Source of the DNA: Dictyophora rubrovolvata
Taxonomy: Eukaryota; Basidiomycota; Agaricomycetes; Phallales; Phallaceae
NCBI GenBank assembly: GCA_029959195.1
Contig: CP114122.1
Coordinates: 992,001-1,056,000 of the forward strand
DNA: 64,000 bases
Reading direction: 5' to 3'
Within the stretch, counting starts at the first letter, position 1; the number at the start of each line of letters is the position of its first letter. A program made the position numbers and the translations under genes. Below, piece by piece: positions 46,415 through 57,396 of this stretch. The notes under the pieces were generated by a model, which was not told the origin of the DNA, searched no databases, and was given only the letters and a program-made list of their open reading frames with translations.

Positions 46415-48896
46415 ATGAGCAGCGTTAGTTCACTGCATCGACGCAAGTCAAGCCGGGATGACGAAGGTCAATCTCTCGTTGTCGCGATCACAGAGCCCAC
46501 CGCCACGCACTATAACCAAAACGGCGATGATCTTCAAAACACTCAAACTCAAGCTCAAAGTCCGAGTCAACATTCGGTACATTCACCACGCAAATTGACG
46601 ACTTCGGCTCCCGACCCACCACCATTAAATGGCATTCCTTTTCCATTGTCTCCATCTCGTCAACGCGTTCTTTCAACCCCGTCTCAACCACCTCCTCAGT
46701 CTCCTCTTTCCTCCCCGACGTATCATCGAACCAGTTTCGGTTCGGCGACTGCTCCCAATCATTATCCTCACCGTAGTCATACACGAGCACCCTCGACCTC
46801 CTCGTTTTATACCCCGGGCCCAGGGCCGTCACCGCTCTCGGCCTCATTCCCTTTGCCTTCCCTTCCAGATGATAACGACTCGTTCAATGGGAATGGAAAC
46901 GGAAATACAAGTGCTAATGCTGCGCCACAACCACCCATAGCTCATCGACCAGCTCCACTCCCTCCAAAAAGGCATTCCCGAATCCATTCCAGAAATTTAT
47001 CAGTCTTTTTCCCTAGACCAGGTGCAGGACCGCCCTCAATTGCTGAAGATGGAATTCAAGAGGACGATCATACTACTCTCGCTCCTGAAACTCTATTGAA
47101 AAGCAGGAATAGTGACGCTCCGTTTCAAGAAGGAAGAGAGCTAAGTTCCACCTTCACTTTCGGTGGGAGGAAGGCAGTTGAAAACGGTCATGATACCGGA
47201 GATGACAATTCATCGCTTGGAGCACCGAGTCGGACTCGAGTCCCTCGACGAGGTCATCATCATAAACATTCCTTATCTCACAACTTTTTCTCGTTCATGG
47301 AGCCTGAACCGCAGGATGCTTCATTTACTTCTGGAGCCCCTACCCCTGTACCAATATCCACCGTTCTTACCACTCCCACTTCAAGCGCTCCTTGGACTCG
47401 AACACCGTCTCCTCAGCCAGTAACCGAGTCGATTCCTGCTATTATACCCCCCCAACGTCATGATTCACCCGCTTCGTTGATATCATCAGCTTCAGCAAGT
47501 GCACTAGTCCAATTCCTGTTAGGCGCGTTTTTATGGATACGTGGGCAAGAAGTTGGTTCGCTATCGTGCACCGGTTTAGGCTACTGGATTGTGTTCGACT
47601 CGTTCGGTATAGCCTTAGCCAAAGTTCTTCCGCAGTGGCTCGCTTCTAGTCCTTCGTACGGGTAAGAAACAAAAAAAAATTTCTAGTACATAATTATCGT
47701 TGTTAACAAAATAACACAATTTTGTTCCCCCCCCCGTGATCAATAGAAACGCACGGATAGAGACCTTGGCGATGTTTGCGCAGAGCATTTATTTGATATT
47801 TGCATCCGTTTATGTTTGCAAAGAAGCTGTTGAACATGCTCTTTTGACACATGACCAAGGTCATGGACATCATCATCATCGCGGAGACGAGCATGACGGC
47901 GAATATGGGTACGTGTCTATCCTTTCTAAGCTACTTCCTTTTTTTTTCTCAACATTCGACCAAGAATCGAGTTTCCCGTTTTTCTCATTTTTGCCGCGTT
48001 AAGCACTTTACTAGCCAGCAGCGTCAAATTTGACAATAATTCGAATATAGTAGGTGGTATGGCGTAACTTATCAACTCGATTGTTTTTTGGATTCTATTT
48101 TTTGAAATTATTCGTTTTAGCAACTTCGAATAGACTCCCTAGTCTAACGTCATTATTCGAACCCGATCAACATATCTTAACTTCCGAGCCTAATACTCCC
48201 TTGGGGAAAGCGTCCTCCAATCCATATACCGTACTCCCTTTTACCATGGGATTATGTATTCTCGGTGTTTGGAGCTTGGGTAATGCGTACGTACGGTTTT
48301 TCTTCTTCTTCTTAGATACATTTGCTTATGCAGAGATTTCTCTCTCTCTCTCTCCTTGGAATAACATACATAGATCTTATCACCGGCAAGCCGATTTACT
48401 GTTGGCATTTGTTATGGCCGTCATTACGTTTTGGGCATCATACCCAGCCGTAGTCGCTCTTGGTAAAATACTATTGCAAACTGCGCCTGAGAGGAGTAGA
48501 ATTAAACCGAAAGGCATTATGCGAGGTGATGGGAGGATGGAGGCATTCTTGCGTGTTATGCGAGAGGTTTGTTCTTTTAATTATGTTTTTTTCTCATCGC
48601 CAATTTATCACCATTGCAATTCCACTTTCTCCGATTACGATCTAAATTAGTTTGAGAGACATCCCCAAATTCTCCACCTTCCGCCTCCACATATTTGGCA
48701 GCTCACACCTTCTGTCACGTCTACTGAATCTACTTCCTCGCGCTCCTTACCGACGCTAATCGTTACGCTCGAACTTCATATTTCACAAGATCTGGACGAT
48801 GAGTCCGTTTTGAAACTGACAAGATGGGCATGGGAGCGATGTATCGGAGTTTTGGGTGGAGATGCAGAAGTAACGGTGGGAATTGTAAGAGGCTAG
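46415..48896 (+). CDS. Cation diffusion facilitator (CDF) zinc transporter, Zrg17-like
   Basis: A long Ser/Pro-rich N-terminus of about 350 residues, including HSLSHNFFSFMEPEP, precedes a membrane domain: VQFLLGAFLWIRGQ, GLGYWIVFDSFGIALAKVL, IETLAMFAQSIYLIFASVYV, the His-rich loop HGHHHHRGDEHDGE, PFTMGLCILGVWSLGNA and LLLAFVMAVITFWASYPAVV. The C-terminal cytosolic domain has LELHISQDLDDESVLKLTRW and ends VGIVRG with TAG at 48894-48896. Fungal Zrg17 pairs with Msc2/Cis4 to move zinc into the secretory pathway. Loss of canonical TM2/TM5 zinc-site residues would favour Zrg17 over Msc2; I could not verify every site. Five or more introns, one with a CT microsatellite at about 48339. Confidence 0.78.
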
Positions 48897-49979
48897 CCAG
48901 TTTAGCTGGAAAGATAGACGGACAATTCAACGAAAAAGAAAGGGGAGTTTGGGGTTGAGTAACTTATACGGGTAGCTTGTTCAAAAAACTTGCTCTTCAA
49001 AGATCCTTTTGACCTGTGTTTCTTTCCCGCGGTCACTGTAAGCAAGGGCAATAACAGAAGACTTTTTTTCCATTACATAAATTATATAACTTGCTGTTAT
49101 TCCACCTATGGATGAGATATATATCAATCAGATCTGTACCGACTACGTGGCGCTGATCGGCTTGCTAAGGACAATTTTGACGGCAAGCGATGTTGCAGGC
49201 TTTCCGCTGCCATCAGTCAATCAATCCCAGGCCAGGTATATACATACCTTCGTTGTCTCGCTTCCCGTCTCAAGTTCGGAGATTTCCCGTATTCGACGCC
49301 ACGCGTCACGCGTCATTGTCTACCTTTTCCTTTTCTTGTTTTGTACTAACCCTGTTTACCTGTTTAGCATGGATTTACTCTTTTGTGGCTAGTGTGTTGC
49401 AGTTGCAGTTTCTCAATAATTGTTTCCGCTCAGCTTATCATTTATATTTTCGTACGCGTTCAGGTCTACTATACCCCTGTGGAAACACGTCGTTTCGCGG
49501 GAGTTCTTATCGAAATAATATCGCTTAAAGAGCTTGAGAACACGCCTCGTGTCCTTCAAACGTGTTATTTCTATTTTGAAATTAGCTGTAGGTGTATCTG
49601 TAGACTGTGAGTGCTTCTTCCTTTCACTAGGGTCGTCGGCGGCAGTTGCAGTACCAATGCTCTCTGCTGCTCTAATAACGACTTCCCTACTGTCAGTCAT
49701 TATTTTTTAATTCGATTGAAGGGCCACCCCATTTCGCTAATCTGCCAGTGTCTTTACTTTGGATTAGATTGGCATTGCTTGCAGCAACATTAACGTGTTG
49801 TAATTGAAACACAGCCTTCAAGTTGTTCTCCGCCTCGTAACAATGTAACATGTACCATAAACTGTGTCTGTTTGTTTATGTTGTCGGCGAGGAATAAAAG
49901 GTTCCGTTTTGTCGTTCAAATGCACGTTATAAAGTCTGCTTATGAAAAGTCCGAAATGAAAGAAGAGACAATCGTCTCA
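48897..49979. other. Intergenic region, no gene seen
   Basis: About 1.08 kb between convergent genes. ORFs here are short, cysteine- and phenylalanine-rich by composition and without family features. No repeat recognised. Confidence 0.4.
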
Positions 49980-50532
49980 CTAAAAAATATAAGTTGAAAG
50001 GCATAGTAATACTTGTCCAAATAGTAAGAGAGGAAGATCTATCCTGGATAGGCGAATGTCGGATAGGGAATTATTGGTATTTCCGAAAGAGGCATCGGTC
50101 GCTTGGCCGGCACTCAATACAGTTTGGGTTGTTGTTGGACTCTGTCCAGAACTGGAATGCAATTGATATAGCGTGAAAAGAGGAGATACTCACTGTTGCA
50201 TTCATTTGTTATGAAACTGATTCCTTCTTGTAGTTGTGTTGGATTAGACGTGCAATTTTGTTTGATACATGACTGAACGAGTGGTAGAGTTGTATTGGTG
50301 CAAAGACAGGCGGTCGTTGAAGAATCGGAGTTACAGTTGGCTATTATTATATTAGTCAAGACTAAATAAAGATGGAGCGGGCAGAAACAAAAACAATTGA
50401 CATACGATAGTTTTGGGGAATAATACATGATAAAGCACACTGAGGTGGTGTATCTGCTAGTTGAGCTAGTACGACTCGTGAGACGCAGACCAAATAGAAC
50501 AAGTATAAAAGGCCAAGTTTGAGCCGATCCAT
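49980..50532 (-). CDS. CFEM-domain secreted protein, probably GPI-anchored
   Basis: Start at 50532 (MDRLKLGLLYLFYLV), an N-terminal signal peptide ending near VVLAQLADTP. CFEM cysteines follow: PPQCALSCIIPQ in exon 1; NCNSDSSTTACLCTNTTLPL and VQSCIKQNC in exon 2. The tail is Ser/Thr-rich (SPTTTQTVLSAGQATDASFG), and the C-terminal end is hydrophobic (LPLLLFGQVLLCLSTYIF), consistent with a GPI signal. CFEM proteins sit at the fungal surface; some bind haem in iron uptake, others act in adhesion or host interaction. The Asp that coordinates haem in characterised CFEM proteins would lie in NSDSST, but its register is uncertain. A second CFEM gene lies 6 kb to the right. Confidence 0.8.
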
Positions 50533-51730
50533 TATACACAGAGAGCTGGAGGCAATTAGATGATGTTGTGGGGGTGTTGGAAATCTCAAACTATAAGTTA
50601 ATAACCATACAGTGACAATCACCGTCATTTGATGGATAATAATAGCATGCGCATACGCAGCACTTATTTATGTCGCAAGCTACTATTAACAGCTAAATTC
50701 GGATAAGGATATTATTTGAATTAGCGAGCGTTCGAAAAGAATCCAGGGGTAAATCACCTCAAATCACATGAATGAATTGCTACTGAGTTATTATTATTAT
50801 TCTGCGGTTAGGAGCAGTGACGGTCAAGTTCCCACCTCCCAGAGAATACTAACAACATGATCATAATTGGTAGGTACTACTTTGGAGTGTGTAAAAGGCT
50901 TACCAAAACGTTGTAAACAGCTAATGAGGTTTACGACAGGAACACCTCATGAAGTCTTCATAAGTAAAGGCTAGGAATTGCCGGCACGTCAAGGGGTTAG
51001 GCAGGAATCATGGATAGTTTGTGACAACATTGTGATACATATTCTGAGGTTAGAGGGATATCTAATGCATGGACTGACCTCGCAAGGCTTTACAAGGCTC
51101 ATGCAAACTTACAGGGAAAGGGTGGAGTGTCATGGTCATGCAAGACGCTCAATCTGGGTTTGCTCCAGAGCACATTAGCCGATCCGGAAAGGGAAAGAGC
51201 CTTCCAGATCAGCTGGTATCCTCCGGAGCACAAACCCAGATCGCTGATCGGCCCGCCTGCCGGCTGATTATTGACAAGGCGGCGTGAGCTCGGTGCCGTT
51301 TTATTGATGGAGTATTTTGAGCACTGCATCCATGTAGAGCTCAGCTCAGAGGGTGAAGGTGTTGTGAGCAGAGGAGGGGCCCCAATAAAAAAGCCAGAGA
51401 TAGTGAAACTTACTCTTGAGAAACCAAATACAGTGGCGTAACTCTATGTATGACTCTCCTCCAACTTTATAAACATAGAATGAAAAAAAACCATCGTAAC
51501 CGTCCTCGCATGACTCCGGATAATGTAGCGAGTTCTGTAATTTCCGCAATCAAATAAGGACGCTCCGATAATTATTGGGAAACGGTATCGCTGAGCAGCG
51601 GATGGACACGATTGGCAATCTCGACTCCTTCTGAACTCTGTTCTCAAATTGGGCCCGGGGTGTGAGCCCATCGGCTATTTTGAGAATGTGGAATTCACAG
51701 ATTTTGAACATAATCAACAAGACAACGAGG
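50533..51730. other. Intergenic region with one inverted repeat
   Basis: About 1.2 kb without a recognisable gene. It contains the inverted repeat described at 51151-51233. Confidence 0.4.
51151..51233. repeat. Short inverted repeat (hairpin-forming)
   Basis: AATCTGGGTTTGCTCC (about 51150-51165) and GGAGCACAAACCCAGAT (about 51217-51233) pair as an imperfect stem with two extra bases, around a loop of about 50 nt. Possibly the remnant of a small foldback element. Confidence 0.5.
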
Positions 51731-53148
51731 TTAAATAAATATTATAATTCCGCAAAAAAAATCTTCCCATTCGGACGGAGATGGGCCGATCTCGGATTTA
51801 GAATACGGGACATCATGATGTCTAATGAGCTTGCCAGACGAGTCCCTTCTGATTTCTTCATAAACACGAGGCAGATGAGGTTCACATCGATTCCAAATAT
51901 ATAGTTGCATATATTGAAGGGTCTTGATCCGAGAAAATTGCTTTATTATCTTCTCGGCTTCCTCTGAATGAAAGGTTGCAGACAGGTAAACATGCGCGAC
52001 TCTAGAGGATGTAGCCAAAGCCGCCACCCAGCGTTTCTAATTTTGGCAAGATAAAAAATCGTGGAATATATAAATGGGATTCAAAGGCTTACTATGTCCA
52101 TTGGAGATAATGGCCCAAGAAGATTTATTTTTCGTAGTTTCGGTGCGTTTCTCACAAAGTCCGTCCGATCAGTAGTGCTATATTCATAGGAAGAGGTGAG
52201 ATACATTTTGACTACGCGATTGAAGTAGCGGGCGTTTGTTTTGTAGTGCACTATATTGGATAAGACGTCCTCTGAAAGGAAGGACCCGCCTGTAGTGTAG
52301 GGAACGTCGAACCAAACGGAACGTAGCATCTGCAAAGAGGAGACGGATAAACGAGGCGATGAGAGGTCAGCAGTCGACACCAGGCTTTCGAGATTTGGTT
52401 GTCGTTGAAAAAAATCGGCTACGATTGTTTCCCTTTCCACCACATCAGACATATGGTTAAGAAGATGTAAGGACAATCGTCGGAGCTTTGTCCAGCTTCC
52501 GTACTTGAAGCAGATGGAGATGCAAACGGGAAGGAAGTTTGGATTATCACCAAATCCGAACTGCCAATATAATGACAGGGCACGTAAACAAATGGGCCCG
52601 TTCAACAATGCATGAATGATGTTAGTCACATCAGACAACTTCTCGGAGTTTGTAAATTTCCACGTGAATATACTTATAGTGGTCATGTACGAAAGCGCCT
52701 TGACCAACGCTGCTACAATGGAAGGGTCAATATGCGCAGAACGGTCTTGGATCTGCTGCGTCAATACAGGAGGTAGTTTAGGATGCTGGAAAAAGTCTTC
52801 GACAATAAGGTCCAGGCTGTTAGAATCTGGCGCTTTAAGCGCCAATATCACGCCCTATACGCGTAGTACAAGCGCGTCACCTCTTCGTTACCGACCACTA
52901 GGGAAGAGTCTAATTAACTTACACAGGCGACGAACGGCTCGCGCGCAGGGAGGATGAGCAACTAGATATTCCCAAACATATTGTCTGCGTATGTCCCAGC
53001 CGCGGATGTGGCAGAACGGGAGATGGTGAGGTAAAATTATTGAACCGAGAGGGCGAGAGACCAATGCTAAGGAGAGTAAATCGCGTCCTGAATCGATCCC
53101 ATATACTACTTGATCCCAAATTTCGACGGGAAGTGACTTGGGAAACAT
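51731..53148 (-). pseudogene. F-box-like protein gene interrupted by a mini-element
   Basis: Start MFPKSLPVEIWDQVVYGI, with DLLSLALVSRPLGSIILPHHL, the standard agaric F-box N-terminus. A leucine-rich C-terminal region of about 400 residues follows (KLRRLSLHLLNHM, NLESLVSTADLSSPRLS, LRKINLLGPL), then a last exon after an intron near 52030-52090, ending FCGIIIFI. F-box proteins recruit targets to SCF ubiquitin ligases. The frame is broken at 52818-52923 by a 106-bp TG..CA insertion with a 5-bp duplication (GCCTG). Without element and one GCCTG, the protein reads through as RRLDLIVEDFF. With the element present, translation meets a stop inside it. Splicing GT (52922) to AG (52817) would leave a net +5 nt. 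The gene is probably inactive unless another splice pair is used. Confidence 0.75.
52818..52923 (-). mobile_element. Short TG..CA mini-element, short form (106 bp), inside the F-box gene
   Basis: On the minus strand it starts TGTAAGTTAATTAG and ends GATTCTAACA. It is flanked on both sides by GCCTG (52924-52928 and 52813-52817). Termini and internal blocks match the 218-bp form at 28046-28263. The start includes a consensus 5' splice site (GTAAGT), and the end plus first target base gives CTAACAG, a branch-point/acceptor-like sequence. No coding capacity. Confidence 0.85.
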
Positions 53149-53664
53149 GGCAGGCCGCAGGAGTCTGAACTTGCAAGTTATAAGAACTACAGACAAGCTT
53201 TGATAATCAAATCTCCGTTATGTAATAAAACAATGACATCGGGCTCAAGCATGCCACCTATGGCTATAGCAGGGATTAATGAGAATGACCTGGATGTTGC
53301 AAGGGTTTTAAAGAACGTTTATGTTCGACACCACGCTGCGACGATGAACCTCTGAAGGCCTGAGGTCTCTAAAGCCTAGTATCTTAGAGTTCTCTAGGGT
53401 ATTCCGAACTCTCTCTCAAGTCTTCATTCCCGTGATCGATATCGGCGCGAAGATCAATCTATGTATTGCCCATTCTGTCGCCGAAGGCCACTCGCTTTAT
53501 TCCGCGGATAATTTTCCAGTCCGTTGTACCACGGCTTCTCTGGGGAACGTTAACCGTTGGGTGTCGTCATTCAGAGACCTCTTAGGATAAAAAGAGCGCG
53601 ATGCTTTTTTTTTTTGAAACCCATAATCTCGCGAGAGCCGGCATCTTGAAAAGCACCTGTTGAA
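53149..53664. promoter_or_regulatory. Divergent promoter region
   Basis: About 515 bp between the F-box gene and the SDR gene, transcribed away from each other. A poly-T run is at about 53608. No gene seen. Confidence 0.4.
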
Positions 53665-54753
53665 ATGGTCAATCTTTCAAACAAAAGAATTCTCCTTTTC
53701 GGCGGTAGCTCCGGTATGGGATACGCTGTCGCTGAAGAATGCCTCAGAGAGAAAGCCGAGCTGGTCATTATTTCCTCCTCGAGTCCACATAAAGTGGACC
53801 AGGCTGTTGCGAGACTTTCAGAGGCCAAGCTAGGTCCAGGAAAGGCTATAGGACGTCCCGCAGATGGCAAAGATGAAGCCGCTATTATAGCCTTGCTCAA
53901 TGAGGTTGGTGAGATGGATCACATTGTATGGACCAGCGGAGACAAAATCACATGTCTCTTTCCAGAGGTTGAACTAAAGGATGCCAAAAGTGAATAGAAA
54001 GATTCATTAAATTATGTATGATCTTTGAAGTGACCTTTTGACCCGCAGCCTTTTTTGATGTACGTTTTTGGGGGCCGGTTATTGTTGCAAAGAATGCCAA
54101 GTTCAGGCCAGGTGGATCACTCATTCTCACTAGCTGTGAGGTTTCATTATTCAAACACTGGCTTCATATTCACTAAAATGTCCTTGTTCCAGCCAGTACA
54201 GTTACTAAACCTGCACGGTCACTGTCGCTCGCCACCTGCGCAGTCGGCGTCGTGGAAACGCTTTGTCGGGGTTTAGCTGTCGATCTTGCACCGATTCGAG
54301 TTAACGCAGTTCGAGCCGGTGTGGTGAGTTCGACACTCTGACGTTTCGGTTTAGCTTATAGCTTTCTGACGGACCTTGTTCAATAGATCGATACTGAGGT
54401 AAACCGTCCATTTTTTTTTTCTTTGAGTATGGTTAACGCATTTCATCAGTTATGGCAGGAAAGCAGGCCTGAGGCTAAGGAATATACTTTCAACTTAATA
54501 AAGAATACTGCGCCCGTTAAACATGTTGGGACACCTGAAGAGGTAAGCTAAAGTTGGTTAGAACGCCTCGTAGTTGTTCGGTAACAAACAATACCTTTAG
54601 ATAGCAGAAGCTTTCATTTTTCTCATGAAGTAAGCCCCAAAACCACTGAAGCAACACCTAGCAAGCTTGCGAGTGTTTTTGACACAATTTTACAGATGTT
54701 CTTTTATCACCGGTCAAGTCATTCCCGTAGATGGAGGATACACCATTGTGTAA
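53665..54753 (+). CDS. Short-chain dehydrogenase/reductase lacking the YxxxK motif
   Basis: The Rossmann start is RILLFGGSSGMGYAVAEECL (glycine motif). Then a nucleotide-binding acidic/Ser strand (LVIISSSSPHKV), MDHIVWTSGD, FFDVRFWGPVIVAKNAK, GGSLILTS (the catalytic Ser region), and VNAVRAGVIDTELW. It ends CSFITGQVIPVDGGYTIV with TAA at 54751-54753. Where most SDRs have YxxxK the joined exons read KPARSLSLATCAVGVVE, so neither Tyr nor Lys is in place. A fungal SDR subfamily with this change exists, so it is more likely an atypical enzyme than a broken gene. Five or so short introns, one near 54367-54470 with a poly-T run. Substrate unknown. Confidence 0.8.
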
Positions 54754-54921
54754 TATTAGTTCAAATAATAAACGTGCATTTCTCAAGAATATAATAATCA
54801 GTGATATATCGTAAACAATCCACTCATGTGGACTGTACATAGGCCCTAAATAGTATTACATTCGACTCGTATATATCATACTAACTGAAAAGAAAAATAA
54901 AATAAAAAGCAGACTACACAA

Positions 54922-56346
54922 TCAGACGTTGTCTGAAAATGGGTCACCGGCATTCGGCTTTTCCTCGATATCGCCAAAGTCATCTCTGGAATCAGTTCCG
55001 TATCCGGGGAGCTTATTGCCCTCGTAAGGGGGAATATTCGATGAAGTATTGCCTTCGAAACCTGGGGGAGGGCCTGGGGGAGGGGCAAATGTTGGATACG
55101 GGATTTGACCTCTGCCATATCCTTGGGGTTCGTAATCATCTTGGTCGCCGTAATGGTCGTACCTGAGATTATCAAGGCGGACCTGATCTGATCTAACCTG
55201 CGCACGTGAGGAATTTGGATCCAGGACTTGCCGATAGTGAGAATAAGCTATGCTGGCAAACAGGACAGCGAGAAGGGTGGCAAGCAGCAACCAAACAATG
55301 ACAGCGAATGAATCGTGATTGAAGAGATCGTTACAAACTATAGAAAGAAGGTTAGTGTGACTTAGCATTTACAATGCAGATGAAAATTTACACTGTGGGG
55401 CATTTTCTGTCGTGACTCTGAATCTTCCCCAGAACCCGAAACTCTGCGCAAAAGTTGAAAACAGCCCGACGCAGAAGAATCTGAAGACACTCACTGAGCC
55501 CTTTGTCTTGCCCGTGGCTACGTTTACACATTCGTTTATCAACGTACTCTAAAATCAATGCAGATCCATGTCTAAAATCAAATGGGACCAATCGGATCAT
55601 AGGAATTACCTTGAAAGCAAAATGGACAACGGTTCGCACAAGCTCGGCAGCGGCCACTAGGAATATGACCAAAACCGATAATCCCACGAAGATCTTGGCA
55701 ATAGCAAGGCGACGCTGGGATCAATCAATCAACATACTTCACAAAGAATGACAAGCCAAGAGGCGCACGGATAGTGCTCCATAGAAACCTATCGCCTTGA
55801 AAGAAAGATATCAGGTAAGACAATATATATATACACTACAGGATTGTCAGTACATACTTCAATGACTGCAACGCCGGCATATACAGCCCCAATAATTATG
55901 TCAAAGATAATGAGCTTGTTGGCTGAAAATAGCATTATTACGACCAAAGGAAGGTGGCAAGCTGGGCATGGCTCACCATTGTTGCTTCTGTCGGTACTTA
56001 TGTCCTGAAAGCCACCAATCTATCCCAATACGAAACATATAAGTTAAGAAATACGACCAGTACTTGAGAAGTACTTGAGAAATTCGGAGATACGTACAGA
56101 CCTGTCAGAGAGAGATGAGATGGCAACGAGTATGATATTCACACCTACTTACCAAACGAGAGACCATATTACTGCTAAAATAGTGAAACCCAAAACAATT
56201 GGTCGAAGGTTTGCTCGCCCAAACATCCGGTTTGCGATTGCATATGAGGGCGGACGACCTTCAACGACGGTGAAGTCATTGTGTACATCAAAAAGTTGTG
56301 ATTGTTGATGATACTTACCCGAAGGTGGAGGTGGTCGTGAGGCCAT
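54922..56346 (-). CDS. Uncharacterised multi-pass membrane protein
   Basis: Start MASRPPPPSGKYHQQSQLFD at 56346, then SYAIANRMFGRANLRPIVLG, LGFTILAVIWSLVW (first TM), and, over several short exons, at least three further hydrophobic spans (including LVVFLVAAAELVRTVVHFAF-like and VIVWLLLATLLAVLFASIAY). The C-terminal cytosolic tail is proline- and glycine-rich (FAPPPGPPPGF) and ends NAGDPFSDNV. The four-TM layout with a short N-terminus and a long polar tail occurs in many unnamed Agaricomycete proteins. No catalytic motif recognised. Introns are numerous and short, so exact internal exons are tentative. Confidence 0.65.
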
Positions 56347-56742
56347 TTAATATAGATGGTCGTAAAGTAAAAAGAGTAGGAAGAATACAACAGGAGAAGA
56401 AGAAGTAGAAAGTAGTGGATGGAGTGGTAAGAGAGAAAAAATGCTGCCAAGGGACGCGGACAAAAAAACTGCCACGCACAAGGCGAACCACAGCTGACGT
56501 AAGCACAAGGTAACTCCTCGGACCTCAGACAATGTTGGACGAAGCGATGCTCTGGGCCATTCTTTCCTTTGTTGGGATTGATAAGGAACAAAGAATTCAA
56601 TTAGGTATAACATTCAAAAATACAATTTCTACCCATATTCACGACATAATGATATGCCACTACTCAAGAAAAACGAAGTAATTTTGAAGTGTAGTAACAA
56701 TAAGTGAGCGGAAGAGAAAAAGCTCTAACACGCTGACTCAGA
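56347..56742. other. Intergenic spacer
   Basis: About 400 bp, promoter of the membrane protein gene and 3' flank of the second CFEM gene. Purine-rich near 56370-56420 on the plus strand. No gene seen. Confidence 0.4.
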
Positions 56743-57396
56743 CTAAAGAGTCAAAGCGATTCCAGCCACAGTAAGGAGTAATGCCGCAGCTGCGCGGACA
56801 TCGAGAGAAATAGCCCCGCTGGTTTGGGTAGTGGATCTGTTACAAATGTTAAATACTTTTATCAAAAGGAAGACGGGAAAAAAGATGCGTACGGCGCAGG
56901 AGAAGTTCCAGAAGGAGAAGACGTAGAAGGGGAGGTTGTAGTAGGAGCTGCAGCGGATGCGTTGCTTGTGGAAGTTCCCTGGGGAAACAGACTGGTGTCC
57001 GTAGTCAAGTCAACACCCTTTGAGCGAAAAAAAGTAAATCAACGGTCACGAAAAGGCGTTTGAATTATACACTTACAGCTTCTTGGCAAAGAGTTAATGC
57101 AAATTGTTCAGCCGCGGCGAAGTCGTCACTAGACGTACAGTCTTTTTTGACGCAAGCGAGCTGAGCTTCGAGGAAAGATTCATCATGACACAGGCAAGTA
57201 TCGTTTTGGCCGCAGGAACCTGTCGTCACGTTCAACTACCTATCCAATACCAGAGAAAGAACGAAAACATACCAGTCGGGGTAGTTGCTAAGCAGTTAAG
57301 GGCACAACTAGGGGCACCCTGTTGGCGGGCGACGAGTGAAAAGCTACTGACGGCTGAGAACAACAAAGCCAAGACGGAGAAGAAGATGAATTGCAT
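56743..57396 (-). CDS. CFEM-domain secreted protein, GPI-anchored type
   Basis: Starts MQFIFFSVLALLFSAVSSFS (signal peptide). Then PSCALNCLATTPTG, an intron, GSCGQNDTCLCHDESFLEAQ and LACVKKDCTSSDD, and LTLCQEA: eight cysteines in CFEM spacing, with Asp before CLC at the position that coordinates haem in characterised CFEM proteins. A Ser/Thr/Pro-rich tail (SNASAAAPTTTSPS..) leads to a C-terminal hydrophobic end (AAAALLLTVAGIALTL), a typical GPI signal, with the stop at 56743-56745. A cell-wall or plasma-membrane location is expected. It is the better-conserved of the two CFEM genes in the window. Confidence 0.88.

Noticed and set aside
46488-46847. Long minus-strand frames opposite the CDF transporter and zinc-finger-like genes
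   Set aside because: They are shadows of Ser/Pro-rich coding sequence on the plus strand.
52817-52922. Claim that the mini-element is a functional intron of the F-box gene
   Set aside because: Phase arithmetic gives a net +5 nt after splicing at the obvious sites, which shifts the frame.
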